The translations under genes and the position numbers were made by a program. A DNA stretch of 24,428 bases from a virus: positions 1 to 24,428 of the IMG/VR virus record IMGVR_UViG_3300042387_000049; one strand, given 5' to 3'. Under the pieces are notes generated by a model, which saw only the letters and a program-made list of their open reading frames with translations, searched no databases and was not told where the DNA came from. Positions 15,516-22,754 of this stretch are shown piece after piece; within the stretch, counting starts at the first letter, position 1; every line of letters starts with the position of its first letter.

Positions 15516-16470
15516 TTGGATAATAAGTTTTTGGAGTTATAAATGAACTTGAAGAAGATCCATCATTATCTAATGCTCTTAATAATTCATCTTCATAAAA
15601 TAATTTTAGTTCTTGTGTTCTTTGTGGAGCAAGTTTTAGTGATACATAATAAGCAAGTCCCGCGCACATACATGGAACAAATCTATATGGAACATCTGTT
15701 GCATTTGTATAAGCTCCAACGTCTTGAATTCTTTTTGCATAGTAATATTGCATTACATTATTTACCTGTGATGCACCTGGAGTTAAATATAAAGTAATTG
15801 TAATTTTATCTATAAATCTTTGTACGTAATATTGTGTCGGTTGACCTTGTGAATATTTAGAAGATAATCCACTATAAGCTGATCTATTAATTTTAGTAAG
15901 AGGAAAATCAACAACTGGTGTTTGTTCTGTGTTTCTATAAACTGCTTCTAAAATATCATCTGGTCCATAAGTAATAGAATTATAATCATATACAGTTGCG
16001 TTATCAGCATGAATCGCAGCAGTTGTACTATTTGCACCTCTAACACATCCCGTTATTGTACTATTAGAAGTATTAGTTCCTGTATAAGTAATTTGTTCAG
16101 TTCCTATTAATAAAGTTCCAGTTGTTGGAAACTGCCAAACTGAATCTAATGTAATTGTAGTTTGAGACGCGTTAATTGCACCATTTAAATAACTAAGTGT
16201 TCCATCGGACGTTCCATCAGATGTAGATCTATAGATAGTATAGGTTGACTGACCTTGGATCATGGAGATAGTATTACTTGCTACTTCCCAATAATGAAGA
16301 CCTCTGTTTGCCCATTCCTGGAACATAATATTTAGAGATCTTCTTGTAGACTCTAAATCTTGTCCTGTTCTTGGTGCAGATAACCCAATTCTTTCGTAAG
16401 CTTCTTCTATAATTTTATCTATAAAAAAAGTTTTCTCAAAAGTTGTAGTTCCAGAAGTAGTATTAGCCAT
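15508..16470 (-). CDS. P22 gp4-like neck/tail accessory protein with inserted module
   Basis: The 320-residue product starts with a helix-rich region (residues 15-60: IDKIIEEAYERIGLSAPRTG, then STRRSLNIMFQEWANRGLHYW). This matches the P22 gp4/tail accessory factor pattern of podoviral neck proteins that bind under the portal. A module of about 67 residues (95-162), ending GCVRGANSTTAAIH, follows and recurs in the gp10-like protein. The C-terminal half continues YGPDDILEAVYR, YYVQRFIDKITITLYL and CMCAGLAYYVSLKL, again gp4-like. An AGGAG box precedes the ATG. Gp4 and gp10 work next to each other in P22, so the shared module is notable. The family call is moderately strong. Confidence 0.72.
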   Translation of the reverse strand: MANTTSGTTTFEKTFFIDKIIEEAYERIGLSAPRTGQDLESTRRSLNIMFQEWANRGLHYWEVASNTISMIQGQSTYTIYRSTSDGTSDGTLSYLNGAINASQTTITLDSVWQFPTTGTLLIGTEQITYTGTNTSNSTITGCVRGANSTTAAIHADNATVYDYNSITYGPDDILEAVYRNTEQTPVVDFPLTKINRSAYSGLSSKYSQGQPTQYYVQRFIDKITITLYLTPGASQVNNVMQYYYAKRIQDVGAYTNATDVPYRFVPCMCAGLAYYVSLKLAPQRTQELKLFYEDELLRALDNDGSSSSSFITPKTYYPNV

Positions 16471-16480
16471 TTAGCTTCTC

Positions 16481-16804
16481 CTACGCTGTTAATCCAGGTC
16501 CAGAATATTTATCTGTTAGTAATGTAACTGCAGCAACATTTGTTAATGTTGAAACATAAATTCCTTTTGGAAATAAAATTCCATCTTCCGGAAAACTAAA
16601 ATTAATAACATCACCTGCCGGAACATCTGCTACAAATAAAGTATTTCCTGTTGCAGAAGTCGTTTTTAATTGAACAACACCCACAGAAGTTGAACTATTT
16701 GATGCAATAATAATTCCTCTTAATCTTACTGGAGGAGCTATAATTACAGTTGAAGTAGCCCCTGTAAATCTAGTTGCTTGTATATCACCTTTAAAACTTC
16801 CCAT
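16481..16804 (-). CDS. Small phage structural protein
   Basis: The 107-residue protein is beta-rich (TSTVIIAPPVRLRGIIIASN, VGVVQLKTTS, INFSFPEDGILFP) and ends LTDKYSGPGLTA. It contains few charged residues and no membrane helix. An AAGGAG box lies in the correct place before the ATG, just after the hairpin at 16821-16848. Small proteins of this shape are common next to neck and capsid genes of marine phages and are sometimes found in virions. Role not known. Confidence 0.7.
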   Translation of the reverse strand: MGSFKGDIQATRFTGATSTVIIAPPVRLRGIIIASNSSTSVGVVQLKTTSATGNTLFVADVPAGDVINFSFPEDGILFPKGIYVSTLTNVAAVTLLTDKYSGPGLTA

Positions 16805-16820
16805 TTTTTTCTCCTTATAA

Positions 16821-16848
16821 TTTAAGGAGCCCTTTCGAGCTCCTTAAA
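16821..16848 (-). terminator. Hairpin between structural genes, weak terminator or mRNA stabiliser
   Basis: TTTAAGGAGC (16821-16830) pairs perfectly with GCTCCTTAAA (16839-16848) around an eight-base loop, giving a ten-pair stem just after the stop at 16862. On the minus strand the base run after the stem is AT-rich rather than a true T-tract, and the next gene's AAGGAG follows within 15 bases. It may slow polymerase or protect the upstream mRNA rather than end transcription. Confidence 0.5.
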
Positions 16849-16861
16849 AATTAATTTATTA

Positions 16862-17293
16862 CTACGCGTTAGCTGCTAAAGCATTAGCAACTGCTAACCA
16901 CGGAGCAGATTGATTACCATTGCCAGCCCATTGTACTACTGAGTTTACTGCAATGTTAACACCGCCTGCATTTTCGTTAACTTTTTGTGAAGCAGCTCCT
17001 TTTAATTTATGAACTAAAGTTGCCGACTGATTGTAAACAGAACCTCTAAGACCATCAAAATTTGAATCAGATGGATAAGATCCTGGTCCAAAAGTTCCAC
17101 TTGTTACAAGAGGTAAAATTAAATTTACCGCCGCTACTGGACCACCTTGAGCAGTTGCTAAAATAACATAGTTGCTTCCTGCATCTATATTAATATCAGA
17201 ACTAATTGCTTCATCAGCAGCAGTTATATATTTAACGGGTGTTGCAAAACCAGCGATTGATCTAACCGGTCCTGAAAATGTTGTGTATGCCAT
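16862..17293 (-). CDS. Phage structural protein, capsid-neighbour type
   Basis: The 143-residue protein is Ala/Gly/Val/Asn-rich, with short strands (PVKYITAADEAI, SNYVILATAQGG, GGVNIAVNSVVQW) and no charged clusters, as in head decoration or tail proteins. AGGAG lies nine bases before its ATG. A hairpin follows its stop. It is the first clear gene after the spacer that follows the capsid block, so it may be abundant in virions. No homologue can be named. Confidence 0.68.
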   Translation of the reverse strand: MAYTTFSGPVRSIAGFATPVKYITAADEAISSDINIDAGSNYVILATAQGGPVAAVNLILPLVTSGTFGPGSYPSDSNFDGLRGSVYNQSATLVHKLKGAASQKVNENAGGVNIAVNSVVQWAGNGNQSAPWLAVANALAANA

Positions 17294-17320
17294 AGTTTTA
17301 TTCTCCTAGTTTTATCCAAT

Positions 17321-17425
17321 CTAGTCTCTAGGCCGTCGACTATACGCGTCTAGATCAGAAGTTAATTTATGTATAGTAGTTAAAATATAACTGAATTTAT
17401 TAAATAGCGCAAGGGATACCTGCAT
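17321..17425 (-). CDS. Possible 34-residue gene in the spacer
   Basis: An ATG at 17425 opens 34 codons (MQVSLALFNKFSYILTTIHK, then LTSDLDAYSRRPRD) that end at a TAG at 17321. The C-terminal part is GC-richer than the flanks, as if protein coding. Against it, no Shine-Dalgarno box is seen, the frame is short enough to arise by chance, and a hairpin (17426-17442) abuts the ATG. Similar short proteins ending in acidic-Tyr-Arg runs are known in phages and bacteria, but I cannot assign one. Confidence 0.3.
   Translation of the reverse strand: MQVSLALFNKFSYILTTIHKLTSDLDAYSRRPRD
17384..17412 (-). promoter_or_regulatory. Possible sigma-70-like promoter for the neck-gene block
   Basis: On the minus strand TTGCGC (17412-17407) and TATATT (17389-17384) are 17 bases apart; the -10 matches five of six consensus bases, the -35 three. 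The next secure ATG downstream is at 17293. The site overlaps the possible 34-codon gene, so the two readings compete. Chance matches are easy in such AT-rich DNA. Confidence 0.28.
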
Positions 17426-17442
17426 CGAAAATCTACTTTTCG
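17426..17442 (-). other. Short hairpin after the 72-residue gene
   Basis: CGAAAA and TTTTCG form a six-pair stem with a five-base loop, 15 bases beyond the stop at 17458. No T-tract follows on the minus strand, so it is a weak terminator candidate at best. It may also mask the ATG at 17425. Confidence 0.35.
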
Positions 17443-17457
17443 GATATATAGCTAGGT

Positions 17458-17676
17458 TTAGCTAGCTACAGAAAACTCAGGAGCAGCCATTTCTACTTTA
17501 ATTTGTCTAGTAGCTATTTCAGCTTCAGACATCTTAATTTGGTTAATGATTTCACGAATTTTTTCGTCAATCCTAACCATGTCAAGAGTATATATTCCCT
17601 CTTGAATGTAGTGTTGCTCCCAATCAAGTTCTAGGGCTCTCTTCTTTGTGTAAAGAGCTTGAACGTGATTTATCAT
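17458..17676 (-). CDS. Small helical phage protein
   Basis: A strong GAGGAG box (17689-17684) sits seven bases before the ATG at 17676, so the start is secure although it overlaps the preceding gene by 53 bases. The 72-residue product is a Glu/Gln/Lys-rich helix with heptad-like spacing (about 8-60, including VRIDEKIREIINQIKMSEAE) and a non-charged tail, PEFSVAS. It may be a coiled-coil assembly protein. No known family recognised. Confidence 0.72.
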   Translation of the reverse strand: MINHVQALYTKKRALELDWEQHYIQEGIYTLDMVRIDEKIREIINQIKMSEAEIATRQIKVEMAAPEFSVAS

Positions 17677-17869
17677 CTACGATCTCCTCATAGGTTATCC
17701 AGCATTTATCTTTAGCAAAAGATCTCATACTGTCCTTAAATATTACCCCATTTTGTCCTATTTTGTCAAGGATAGCCTGTTCTATATCTTTCGCTGTATC
17801 ACTAGCTTCAATATCAAAATCAGCTTTATAACCGTACGCTCTAATTTTAACTTGAAACAATTTTGTCAT
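17624..17869 (-). CDS. Small conserved-type phage protein
   Basis: The 81-residue product has a compact alpha/beta look: KLFQVKIRAYGYKADFDIEA, a helix DTAKDIEQAILDKIG (about 24-38), then CWITYEEIVDD. The C-terminal tail is Ser/Arg/Lys-rich and lies in the overlap with the next gene. Only a weak ribosome site precedes the ATG. It is the first gene after the hairpin that closes the capsid block. Its function is not known. Confidence 0.65.
   Translation of the reverse strand: MTKLFQVKIRAYGYKADFDIEASDTAKDIEQAILDKIGQNGVIFKDSMRSFAKDKCWITYEEIVDDKSRSSSLHKEESPRT
17684..17689 (-). promoter_or_regulatory. Shine-Dalgarno site of the 72-residue gene
   Basis: GAGGAG with seven-base spacing to the ATG at 17676. 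It lies within the coding end of the upstream gene and decides the overlapping start. Confidence 0.75.
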
Positions 17870-17894
17870 AATTCATTCTTTCTAACATATTTAA

Positions 17895-17915
17895 GGGGCC
17901 CCATAAAGGGACCCC
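17895..17915 (-). terminator. Strong hairpin after the major capsid gene
   Basis: On the minus strand GGGGTCCC (17915-17908) pairs with GGGGCCCC (17902-17895) around a five-base AT loop, eight pairs with one G-T wobble. This GC-rich stem is exceptional for the region and comes 24 bases after the capsid stop. TTAAAT follows rather than a pure T-run. It probably ends or attenuates transcription, or stabilises the abundant capsid mRNA. Confidence 0.65.
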
Positions 17916-17938
17916 ATAAAATAAAAAATGCTTATATA

Positions 17939-18844
17939 TTAAGCACCTGGTGAGCCAAACATACCTCTAGGGTCAGACCAGCCGAAGCTGTATCTTTCTC
18001 TAGCTTTGTATCTAACGTTACCAGTATCAAAATCACCTTCCATAGCAGTTTTGATAGGTGATCTTACGAACATCTTCAAACCGTTAGGAACGTCAGTTTT
18101 GATAAAGAATGCATCAGAATCAGTTAAGAAATTATTCACAGTATAACCCTGTGGAATCATTCCCATAGATTTGATTGCATTAATATCGTTATCAGCTGTA
18201 GCAGTTCTACCTTGAGACGCCATTAATCTCTCCGCAGTGAATTGTAATTCACTAGGGATAATTAATTTAACACCTCTTGCAGCAATCTTTAAACCACGTT
18301 CATCAGTGAACGCATTGATATCAATCAATGACTGTTCTAATGAAGTTTCGTTTAAGTCAGCCGGTACCGCTAATTCATTTCTAAATGAACCAGCAATAGT
18401 AGGATGTGACTGATCTAATAAAGGAGATCCGTCGCCACCTGGGAACGAGCTTGAAAACGCATTATTAAGTACGTTTGCAGCAGTTACCTGCTTAGTATTT
18501 GCCATAGATCTTGCTAGTGCTTTTGTATATCTAGACGCAAGTCTATCATACAAATTATCTTCAATCGCTTCTTCAGTGATTGAGAAAGCAAGTGCTACGG
18601 TGTTATGTGTGTATCTAGCTGTGAAAGTTTCTTGAGCATTGTCAAAAGTTACTCCAGAACCTTCTGGCTTAACTTGTGCATTTGCGAAACCTGATAACAT
18701 AACTTCTTCTTCAAAAGCTCTGTCAGATGTTTCTGTGTCAAAAATTTCAGCATGCTGATTTTCATAACGTTTGTACTCCAGGCCGAATAGTGCATTCAAT
18801 CCTGGTTCTAGTTCTTTAACTAGCTGTCCTCTTGATATAGCCAT
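17939..18844 (-). CDS. Major capsid protein (HK97-fold)
   Basis: The 301-residue product has the pattern of phage major head proteins. An N-arm helix, RGQLVKELEPGLNALFG, precedes YKRYENQHAEIFDTETSDRA. The E-loop and spine region is TFTARYTHNTVALAFSITEE with AIEDNLYDRLASRYTKALAR (about 75-112). An A-domain has KLIIPSELQFTAERLM and GYTVNNFLTDSDAFFIKT (about 195-253), and the end is RYKARERYSFGWSDPRG. The family resembles Mu gpT-type subunits; size fits a capsid with about 300-residue subunits and no propeptide signature. It follows scaffold-like and virion genes, is preceded by AGGAG, and is followed by a hairpin. The fold call is strong, the family less so. Confidence 0.85.
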   Translation of the reverse strand: MAISRGQLVKELEPGLNALFGLEYKRYENQHAEIFDTETSDRAFEEEVMLSGFANAQVKPEGSGVTFDNAQETFTARYTHNTVALAFSITEEAIEDNLYDRLASRYTKALARSMANTKQVTAANVLNNAFSSSFPGGDGSPLLDQSHPTIAGSFRNELAVPADLNETSLEQSLIDINAFTDERGLKIAARGVKLIIPSELQFTAERLMASQGRTATADNDINAIKSMGMIPQGYTVNNFLTDSDAFFIKTDVPNGLKMFVRSPIKTAMEGDFDTGNVRYKARERYSFGWSDPRGMFGSPGA

Positions 18845-18848
18845 ATTC

Positions 18849-19421
18849 TTATACTCCTGTAGTTGTTAAGAACTGATGAGTGTTAATTCTAGTTACAAAC
18901 ACAACGTGTGATTGAGTGATAGAATTGTCACCAGTGTCTTTTGTTGTACCAAGTACCTGTAATTGAAGATTATTCGTTGTATCCAACGTTGAATCATCCA
19001 ATCTTGTTCTAGATACGAAGTTTGCTGAATCTCCAGCTAAATAAACGATATTCGCATTTTGGAATATGTCTGTTTGTGCTGAAGCGCCTGTGTTATTAGA
19101 TCTGATCTCAAATCTTTCATAAGGATCATCACTTACGAATGCAACGATATCTGTCGCTGCAACGTTAGGTACATAATTCCTCCATGTTGGTTTTTGAGTC
19201 GTTGGATCAGTGTAGAAAGCACCATTAAGTGAACCTAATAATGTATTGCCTGCTGCTGCAACTGCTATAGTTCCAGTGTCAACTGCTTTCACAGCGTCAT
19301 TGAAATATATAATAGTTGGGCTTGTAGCCACACTATATTCACTTAAACCTTGAGCATCTCTATTTTGACCAACTTTACCAATCGGTCGTAGACCAAAGCC
19401 TACTGAGCTTCTATTAGCCAT
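18849..19421 (-). CDS. Phage head/virion protein next to capsid gene
   Basis: The 190-residue protein starts MANRSSVGFGLRPIGKVGQN and has a beta-rich body (TSPTIIYFNDAVKAVDTG, TDIVAFVSDDPYERFEIRSN) ending in VVFVTRINTHQFL. Similar proteins lie just before the capsid gene in many marine phages and are often annotated as decoration or structural. No enzyme motif, signal peptide or membrane helix. The gene ends four bases before the capsid gene, with AGGAG in between, so the pair is co-expressed. A head-decoration role is inferred from place. Confidence 0.72.
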   Translation of the reverse strand: MANRSSVGFGLRPIGKVGQNRDAQGLSEYSVATSPTIIYFNDAVKAVDTGTIAVAAAGNTLLGSLNGAFYTDPTTQKPTWRNYVPNVAATDIVAFVSDDPYERFEIRSNNTGASAQTDIFQNANIVYLAGDSANFVSRTRLDDSTLDTTNNLQLQVLGTTKDTGDNSITQSHVVFVTRINTHQFLTTTGV

Positions 19422-19472
19422 AGTTTTTTCCTTGTTTAAGTTTTTATTTACTTTGTTGATATTACAAAAAAA

Positions 19473-19943
19473 TTATTTTTTGTTAGTACCACCAAAAGTT
19501 ACACGAGTCTGCCTCTCATTATTGATAGGCATACTTGGATGTTGATCCTTATAAAGGTCGTTATTAATTGCTTCTTCGCGAGCTTCTATTTGTTTTCTAA
19601 AATAGGCTTCACGAGATTTTGCAACCTCTTCCGGTATCCTTGCCAACACAAGGCCACCAACTCCGATTACTCCCGCGTATTTACCATCCTTGACTTCAGG
19701 GTAAATAGATCCAGGATATTCATCTGCTCTTACGAGCTCCCATCCTGATCTAATTTTACCAGTCATATTTTTGGTATCGTCGAAGCCTAAAACTTCAGTA
19801 CGAATCCATCTATGTCTAAAGCCATCTGGTGCCGGCGGGGCATCTAAAGATGACGGTGGAGTCCAAGTTGTAGGTCTCTTTTCAGTAGATCTAGTTTGGC
19901 TCGCACGAGGGGTCTTAATTGTTTTATTTTTTTCCATATGCAT
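19473..19943 (-). CDS. Phage protein between scaffold-like and head genes
   Basis: The 156-residue product has a basic, Pro/Thr-rich N-terminus and then GFRHRWIRTEVLGFDDTKNM (about 41-60) and GWELVRADEYPG. A hydrophobic patch GVIGVGGLVLARIPEEVAKS (about 92-111) precedes a charged helix and a basic tail. I recognise this arrangement in many marine phages, always near head genes and without known role. Two starts are possible: the ATG at 19943 lies three bases after GAAGGAG, the ATG at 19937 nine bases after it; both keep the frame. A head-assembly or minor capsid role is plausible. Confidence 0.7.
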   Translation of the reverse strand: MHMEKNKTIKTPRASQTRSTEKRPTTWTPPSSLDAPPAPDGFRHRWIRTEVLGFDDTKNMTGKIRSGWELVRADEYPGSIYPEVKDGKYAGVIGVGGLVLARIPEEVAKSREAYFRKQIEAREEAINNDLYKDQHPSMPINNERQTRVTFGGTNKK

Positions 19944-20951
19944 TTACTCCTTCGTGATTATATGTTTCGCATATTCTTCAAGTGGCACACCTAATTTTTT
20001 AGCAATAGCTACTTGAGAAGGCGTGAGTCTCACAACTTTGCGATTACTGTTTTTTCCACTTCTATTAGCCGAAGCTACATTTTGAATTGGTTTTGCAGTT
20101 ATCGTTTGTGATGCAGTTGTAGCAAATTTATGCGGAAACTCAAGTCTTATTCTTTTATCAATTTCCGTATAATATTCGTCACTTTGAGCATCATATCCTT
20201 CTTCTTCCACAAGTTTCTTGTGTAATCCAAAGGCTGTGTATGTCATTGCCTCATCTTGTCCAAACCATGTATTTTTACCGGCCCAATTTTGAGCTTTCGG
20301 ATCTGGATTGATAGGTTGTTCTTGTTGAACAGCTTGTTGTTGATTTAACTGAACCTTAGGTTCAATTTCCTTAGCTTCTGATTGTCTAGCTTTAATATCA
20401 AGAAGTTTAGCTTCTTCATATCCTAGTTTAGATATTTCAGTTTGTGCTGCGATTTCAGCTTTTATATCACCATCTGATCTAGCTTGAGCTAATTTAGCTG
20501 CAGCTGATTCCATTGATGATTGTATTCTTCTTTCCATCTCAGATACAAAACCTGTATCTAATTTGGTAAGGCGTCCAGCTAGAGATTCTTTCTCAACTTG
20601 GATTTTACGTGCATAGTCGATAGCAGCTTCACGCTGTCTCTCAGCTTCACGCATTTTCTTTGTTAGTTTTGCTATTCTCTTCTTAACACCTTCGCTGTAA
20701 TCTTCTAATTCTTTCTTGTTATCTGTATCTTCAGACCCTGTTCCTTGGTCCTTGTTTTCTGTATCTTGTTTGTCTGCCTTAACATCAGATTGCTCATTAG
20801 ATTCCGCAACTGTGTCAATGGACTTAACGTTGTCTTTTTCATTTGATACCTCTATCTCGTCTGATTCTGGAAGCTTAACGTCTAATTCGACCTCGGCTCC
20901 TGGACCAGATGTATCTATGTCAACGGTCTTCTCATTTTTGTTTTCTGGCAT
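19944..20951 (-). CDS. Scaffold-like capsid assembly protein
   Basis: The 335-residue protein is made for disorder and coiled coil. Its N-terminal 85 residues are very acidic and Asp/Glu/Ser-rich, then a charged coiled coil (about 86-200) contains KKRIAKLTKKMREAERQREA and a Gln-rich linker (about 202-215). The C-terminus is more ordered (WFGQDEAMTYTAFGLHKKL) and ends in a basic helix, VRLTPSQVAIAKKLGVPLEE. Acidic coiled coil with a basic C-terminal helix just before capsid genes is the classic scaffold pattern, where the C-terminal helix docks on coat protein. AGGAG precedes the ATG. No protease motif is seen. Good confidence by context and composition. Confidence 0.78.
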   Translation of the reverse strand: MPENKNEKTVDIDTSGPGAEVELDVKLPESDEIEVSNEKDNVKSIDTVAESNEQSDVKADKQDTENKDQGTGSEDTDNKKELEDYSEGVKKRIAKLTKKMREAERQREAAIDYARKIQVEKESLAGRLTKLDTGFVSEMERRIQSSMESAAAKLAQARSDGDIKAEIAAQTEISKLGYEEAKLLDIKARQSEAKEIEPKVQLNQQQAVQQEQPINPDPKAQNWAGKNTWFGQDEAMTYTAFGLHKKLVEEEGYDAQSDEYYTEIDKRIRLEFPHKFATTASQTITAKPIQNVASANRSGKNSNRKVVRLTPSQVAIAKKLGVPLEEYAKHIITKE

Positions 20952-20966
20952 AGTGTTCTCCTATGT

Positions 20967-21437
20967 TTATATATAGTGAAGTACATCTTCAGGATTTTTA
21001 ATTGTCCCTAAGACTTCGTCGTCATTTAATAGACGAACTTCACCGCCTTCAATTGGAAGTCTTGAACCCGCATAACGAGCAAAGATCACCCAATCTTTTT
21101 CCTTGCACCACGGGCCTGTTGAATATTTTTCTTTATCCAAATAAGCTAATGGTCCAACCTTTAAAACATAACCGCAATTAGTTGCGATTCTTGCTTTGTC
21201 TAAAGATTCTTGTGATATGATTAATCCACCTGAAGTTTTATCCTTCGGTGTAAATGGTAATACTAGTAACCTCCAACCAGACGGTTGTGGTAAACTATCA
21301 ATTAAAGATTCAGAAATATTTTCTGCTCTAAGAGTTTTGTCTTCAACTTTTTTATCTTCTTCTTTATACTTTTCCTCAAGACCTAGGTTTATCTTTGGTA
21401 CTTCCTTTTCCGAGGTCAATAACGTTTCCTTTATCAT
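20967..21437 (-). CDS. GroES-like co-chaperonin
   Basis: The start at 21437 (156 residues) is chosen because AAGGAG lies seven bases before it; an ATG 18 bases earlier has no such box. The first 50 residues are an acidic linker. The GroES fold follows: SGWRLLVLPF (53-62), a mobile loop TPKDKTSGGLIIS (63-75), GYVLKVGP (89-96), WCKEKDWVIFARYAG (110-124) and EVRLLNDDEVLGTI (133-146). GroES and T4 gp31 cap GroEL and help fold proteins; gp31 replaces GroES for the T4 capsid protein. Being beside the capsid and scaffold genes, it probably helps fold the phage capsid. The extended acidic N-terminus is unusual for bacterial GroES (about 95 residues). Confidence 0.85.
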   Translation of the reverse strand: MIKETLLTSEKEVPKINLGLEEKYKEEDKKVEDKTLRAENISESLIDSLPQPSGWRLLVLPFTPKDKTSGGLIISQESLDKARIATNCGYVLKVGPLAYLDKEKYSTGPWCKEKDWVIFARYAGSRLPIEGGEVRLLNDDEVLGTIKNPEDVLHYI

Positions 21438-21627
21438 CTTTTCGCTCCTTTTCATTTAGCAGGTTAGAGATTTCCTGAATTACTGTTTGGTAGGCATTAG
21501 CCTGTCCTTGCATATACTTGTATTTCTCCATGTTGTCAACATTACCAGATATCATAGAGTCACCAATTCCTTGGTATTGCTCTCTAATAAACTTTTGTAA
21601 CTTACTTAAAAACACTACTGCGTCCAT
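21376..21627 (-). CDS. Small helical phage protein before the co-chaperonin
   Basis: The 83-residue product begins MDAVVFLSKLQKFIREQYQG and has a helical core with AYQTVIQEISNLLNEKERK (about 45-63), then a charged, disordered tail that overlaps the co-chaperonin gene. A good AAGGAG box precedes the ATG. It resembles small proteins found before head genes in marine phages. Function unknown; an assembly helper is possible. Confidence 0.7.
   Translation of the reverse strand: MDAVVFLSKLQKFIREQYQGIGDSMISGNVDNMEKYKYMQGQANAYQTVIQEISNLLNEKERKDDKGNVIDLGKGSTKDKPRS
21445..21450 (-). promoter_or_regulatory. Shine-Dalgarno site of the co-chaperonin gene
   Basis: AAGGAG with seven-base spacing to the ATG at 21437, inside the coding end of the upstream 83-residue gene. 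It supports that start over the earlier ATG at 21455. Confidence 0.75.
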
Positions 21628-21651
21628 TTCTTTCTCCTTTTGTTAGTTATA

Positions 21652-21984
21652 TTAACAATTCCACTTACGTAAAGATTTATTGATTCTAGAATCAGGGTCT
21701 CTTGCCGTCTTAGCTGATGTTAATCTTTTTTTCATGCCTTTCATTCTAGCACAAAATGACTTTCTTCTATTAGCAGATTTTGATCCAGGTTTCAACTTAC
21801 TAGGTTTAGTAGTTACGGCCATTGATAATTTAGATCCAGGATTTGCAGCTCTATAAGATGCAATACCTTTTCTATTTAATCCACCCGATTGAGATTTACC
21901 TTCTTTACGTTGCCATGCTGGAGTTGATCCAGATGCAAACCCTTTTCTTACAATACCCTTACCTCTTAAAGAAATATCACCCAT
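21652..21984 (-). CDS. Basic phage protein (DUF6321-like)
   Basis: The 110-residue product is very rich in Lys, Arg and Ser. The C-terminal half has RRKSFCARMKGM (73-84) and TARDPDSRINKSLRKWNC (93-110), a pattern I recall in DUF6321-type proteins of podoviruses. The N-terminal half has SQSGGLNRKG (31-40), which shares the Gly-Gly motif of its neighbours. The charge suggests nucleic acid binding, perhaps inside the head. Its start is coupled to the upstream gene by TAATG. The DUF name is from memory and the function is open. Confidence 0.7.
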   Translation of the reverse strand: MGDISLRGKGIVRKGFASGSTPAWQRKEGKSQSGGLNRKGIASYRAANPGSKLSMAVTTKPSKLKPGSKSANRRKSFCARMKGMKKRLTSAKTARDPDSRINKSLRKWNC

Positions 21985-22229
21985 TAATACATCTTTGTTT
22001 TTTTAATTTTAATAGTTCTTCCTTGTCCTCTACTTACTAATCCACCGTCTTTATAATATTCAACTGGATTATATTCTCTAGTTGAGTCTTCTGGAAATAA
22101 TCTAGAATATTTTTCAGCATCCATTTCTTCTTGAACTACTTTTTTATAATTTTCATTTAATTTCTTTTCAGCTTCTCTAAATTTTTTTTGTCTCTCTCGT
22201 TCTTGTTTATAATATTTTTCTCCGCTCAT
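21984..22229 (-). CDS. Small charged phage protein with C-terminal GGL motif
   Basis: The 81-residue product has an N-terminal charged helix (about 2-45) and a C-terminal tail YKDGGLVSRGQGRTIKIKKT near the end. Such a tail is common in small marine phage proteins. GGAGG precedes the ATG with six-base spacing, inside the end of the upstream gene. No fold can be named. It may be a virion or packaging-associated peptide. Confidence 0.68.
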   Translation of the reverse strand: MSGEKYYKQERERQKKFREAEKKLNENYKKVVQEEMDAEKYSRLFPEDSTREYNPVEYYKDGGLVSRGQGRTIKIKKTKMY

Positions 22230-22501
22230 GCTAATCCTCCAGCTCTCATATCTTTTCTTCCAGCAAATGTTTTAACATTAGTAGGTTTAGGTCCAACATT
22301 ACTTGCTGCTCTTTTTCTTTGAACTGCTGATCGTCTTTGACCTTCTGACATTGATCTAGCTTTAGCTAATGGTACACATTTTGGATAGCCTTTTCTTTTC
22401 TCTCCTTTTGATCTTCCACAAGGAGCATAAGATCCGTCTTTTCTTTTAGATCCAATATCTACCCACTTCTCTGCAACCCATTTTCTAAGACCATTTGCCA
22501 T
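22226..22501 (-). CDS. Small basic phage protein (DUF5872-like)
   Basis: The 91-residue protein has KWVDIGSKRKDGSYAPCGRS (13-32), then YPKCVPLAKARSMSEGQRRS (39-58) and GPKPTNVKTFAG, a pattern I recall from DUF5872 proteins. Cys28 and Cys42 sit in loops and may bind metal. It ends RAGGLA, again with the Gly-Gly motif. The ATGA-type overlap with the next gene indicates coupled translation. Role unknown. Confidence 0.7.
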   Translation of the reverse strand: MANGLRKWVAEKWVDIGSKRKDGSYAPCGRSKGEKRKGYPKCVPLAKARSMSEGQRRSAVQRKRAASNVGPKPTNVKTFAGRKDMRAGGLA

Positions 22502-22502
22502 A

Positions 22503-22754
22503 TTAATATTTTTTTGTAACTTTTCTTCTGTTTTTTAATACAGCGCCACAACCTTTTGCAACACCACCTTGTTTATAATTAGAAACCATTTTTCTCTCTT
22601 GTGAAATACTTCCTCCACCCATTTTCTTTTTACGTCCACCAGGAACTATTTTACCAGAACAAACTGCACTTGCGTACATATTTGCATATGCACTTGGATA
22701 TACTGCAAATTTTCTTTTAGCTGCTGCTTTTCCTTTTGGACAAAGTTTAGCCAT
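22503..22754 (-). CDS. Small basic Cys-containing phage protein
   Basis: The 83-residue product starts MAKLCPKGKAAAKRKFAVYP and SAYANMYASAVCSGKIVPGG, a common marine phage pattern with Cys5 and Cys32. Its C-terminus has NYKQGGVAKGCGAVLKNRRK, which ends in a basic Tyr-terminated tail. It is coupled to the upstream gene by a TAATG. DNA binding is possible from its charge, but there is no named family with known function. Confidence 0.7.
   Translation of the reverse strand: MAKLCPKGKAAAKRKFAVYPSAYANMYASAVCSGKIVPGGRKKKMGGGSISQERKMVSNYKQGGVAKGCGAVLKNRRKVTKKY

Noticed and set aside
19421-19480. AT-only inverted repeat as a terminator after the gene at 19473
   Set aside because: The stem is A/T only and very weak; such runs are common in this DNA.
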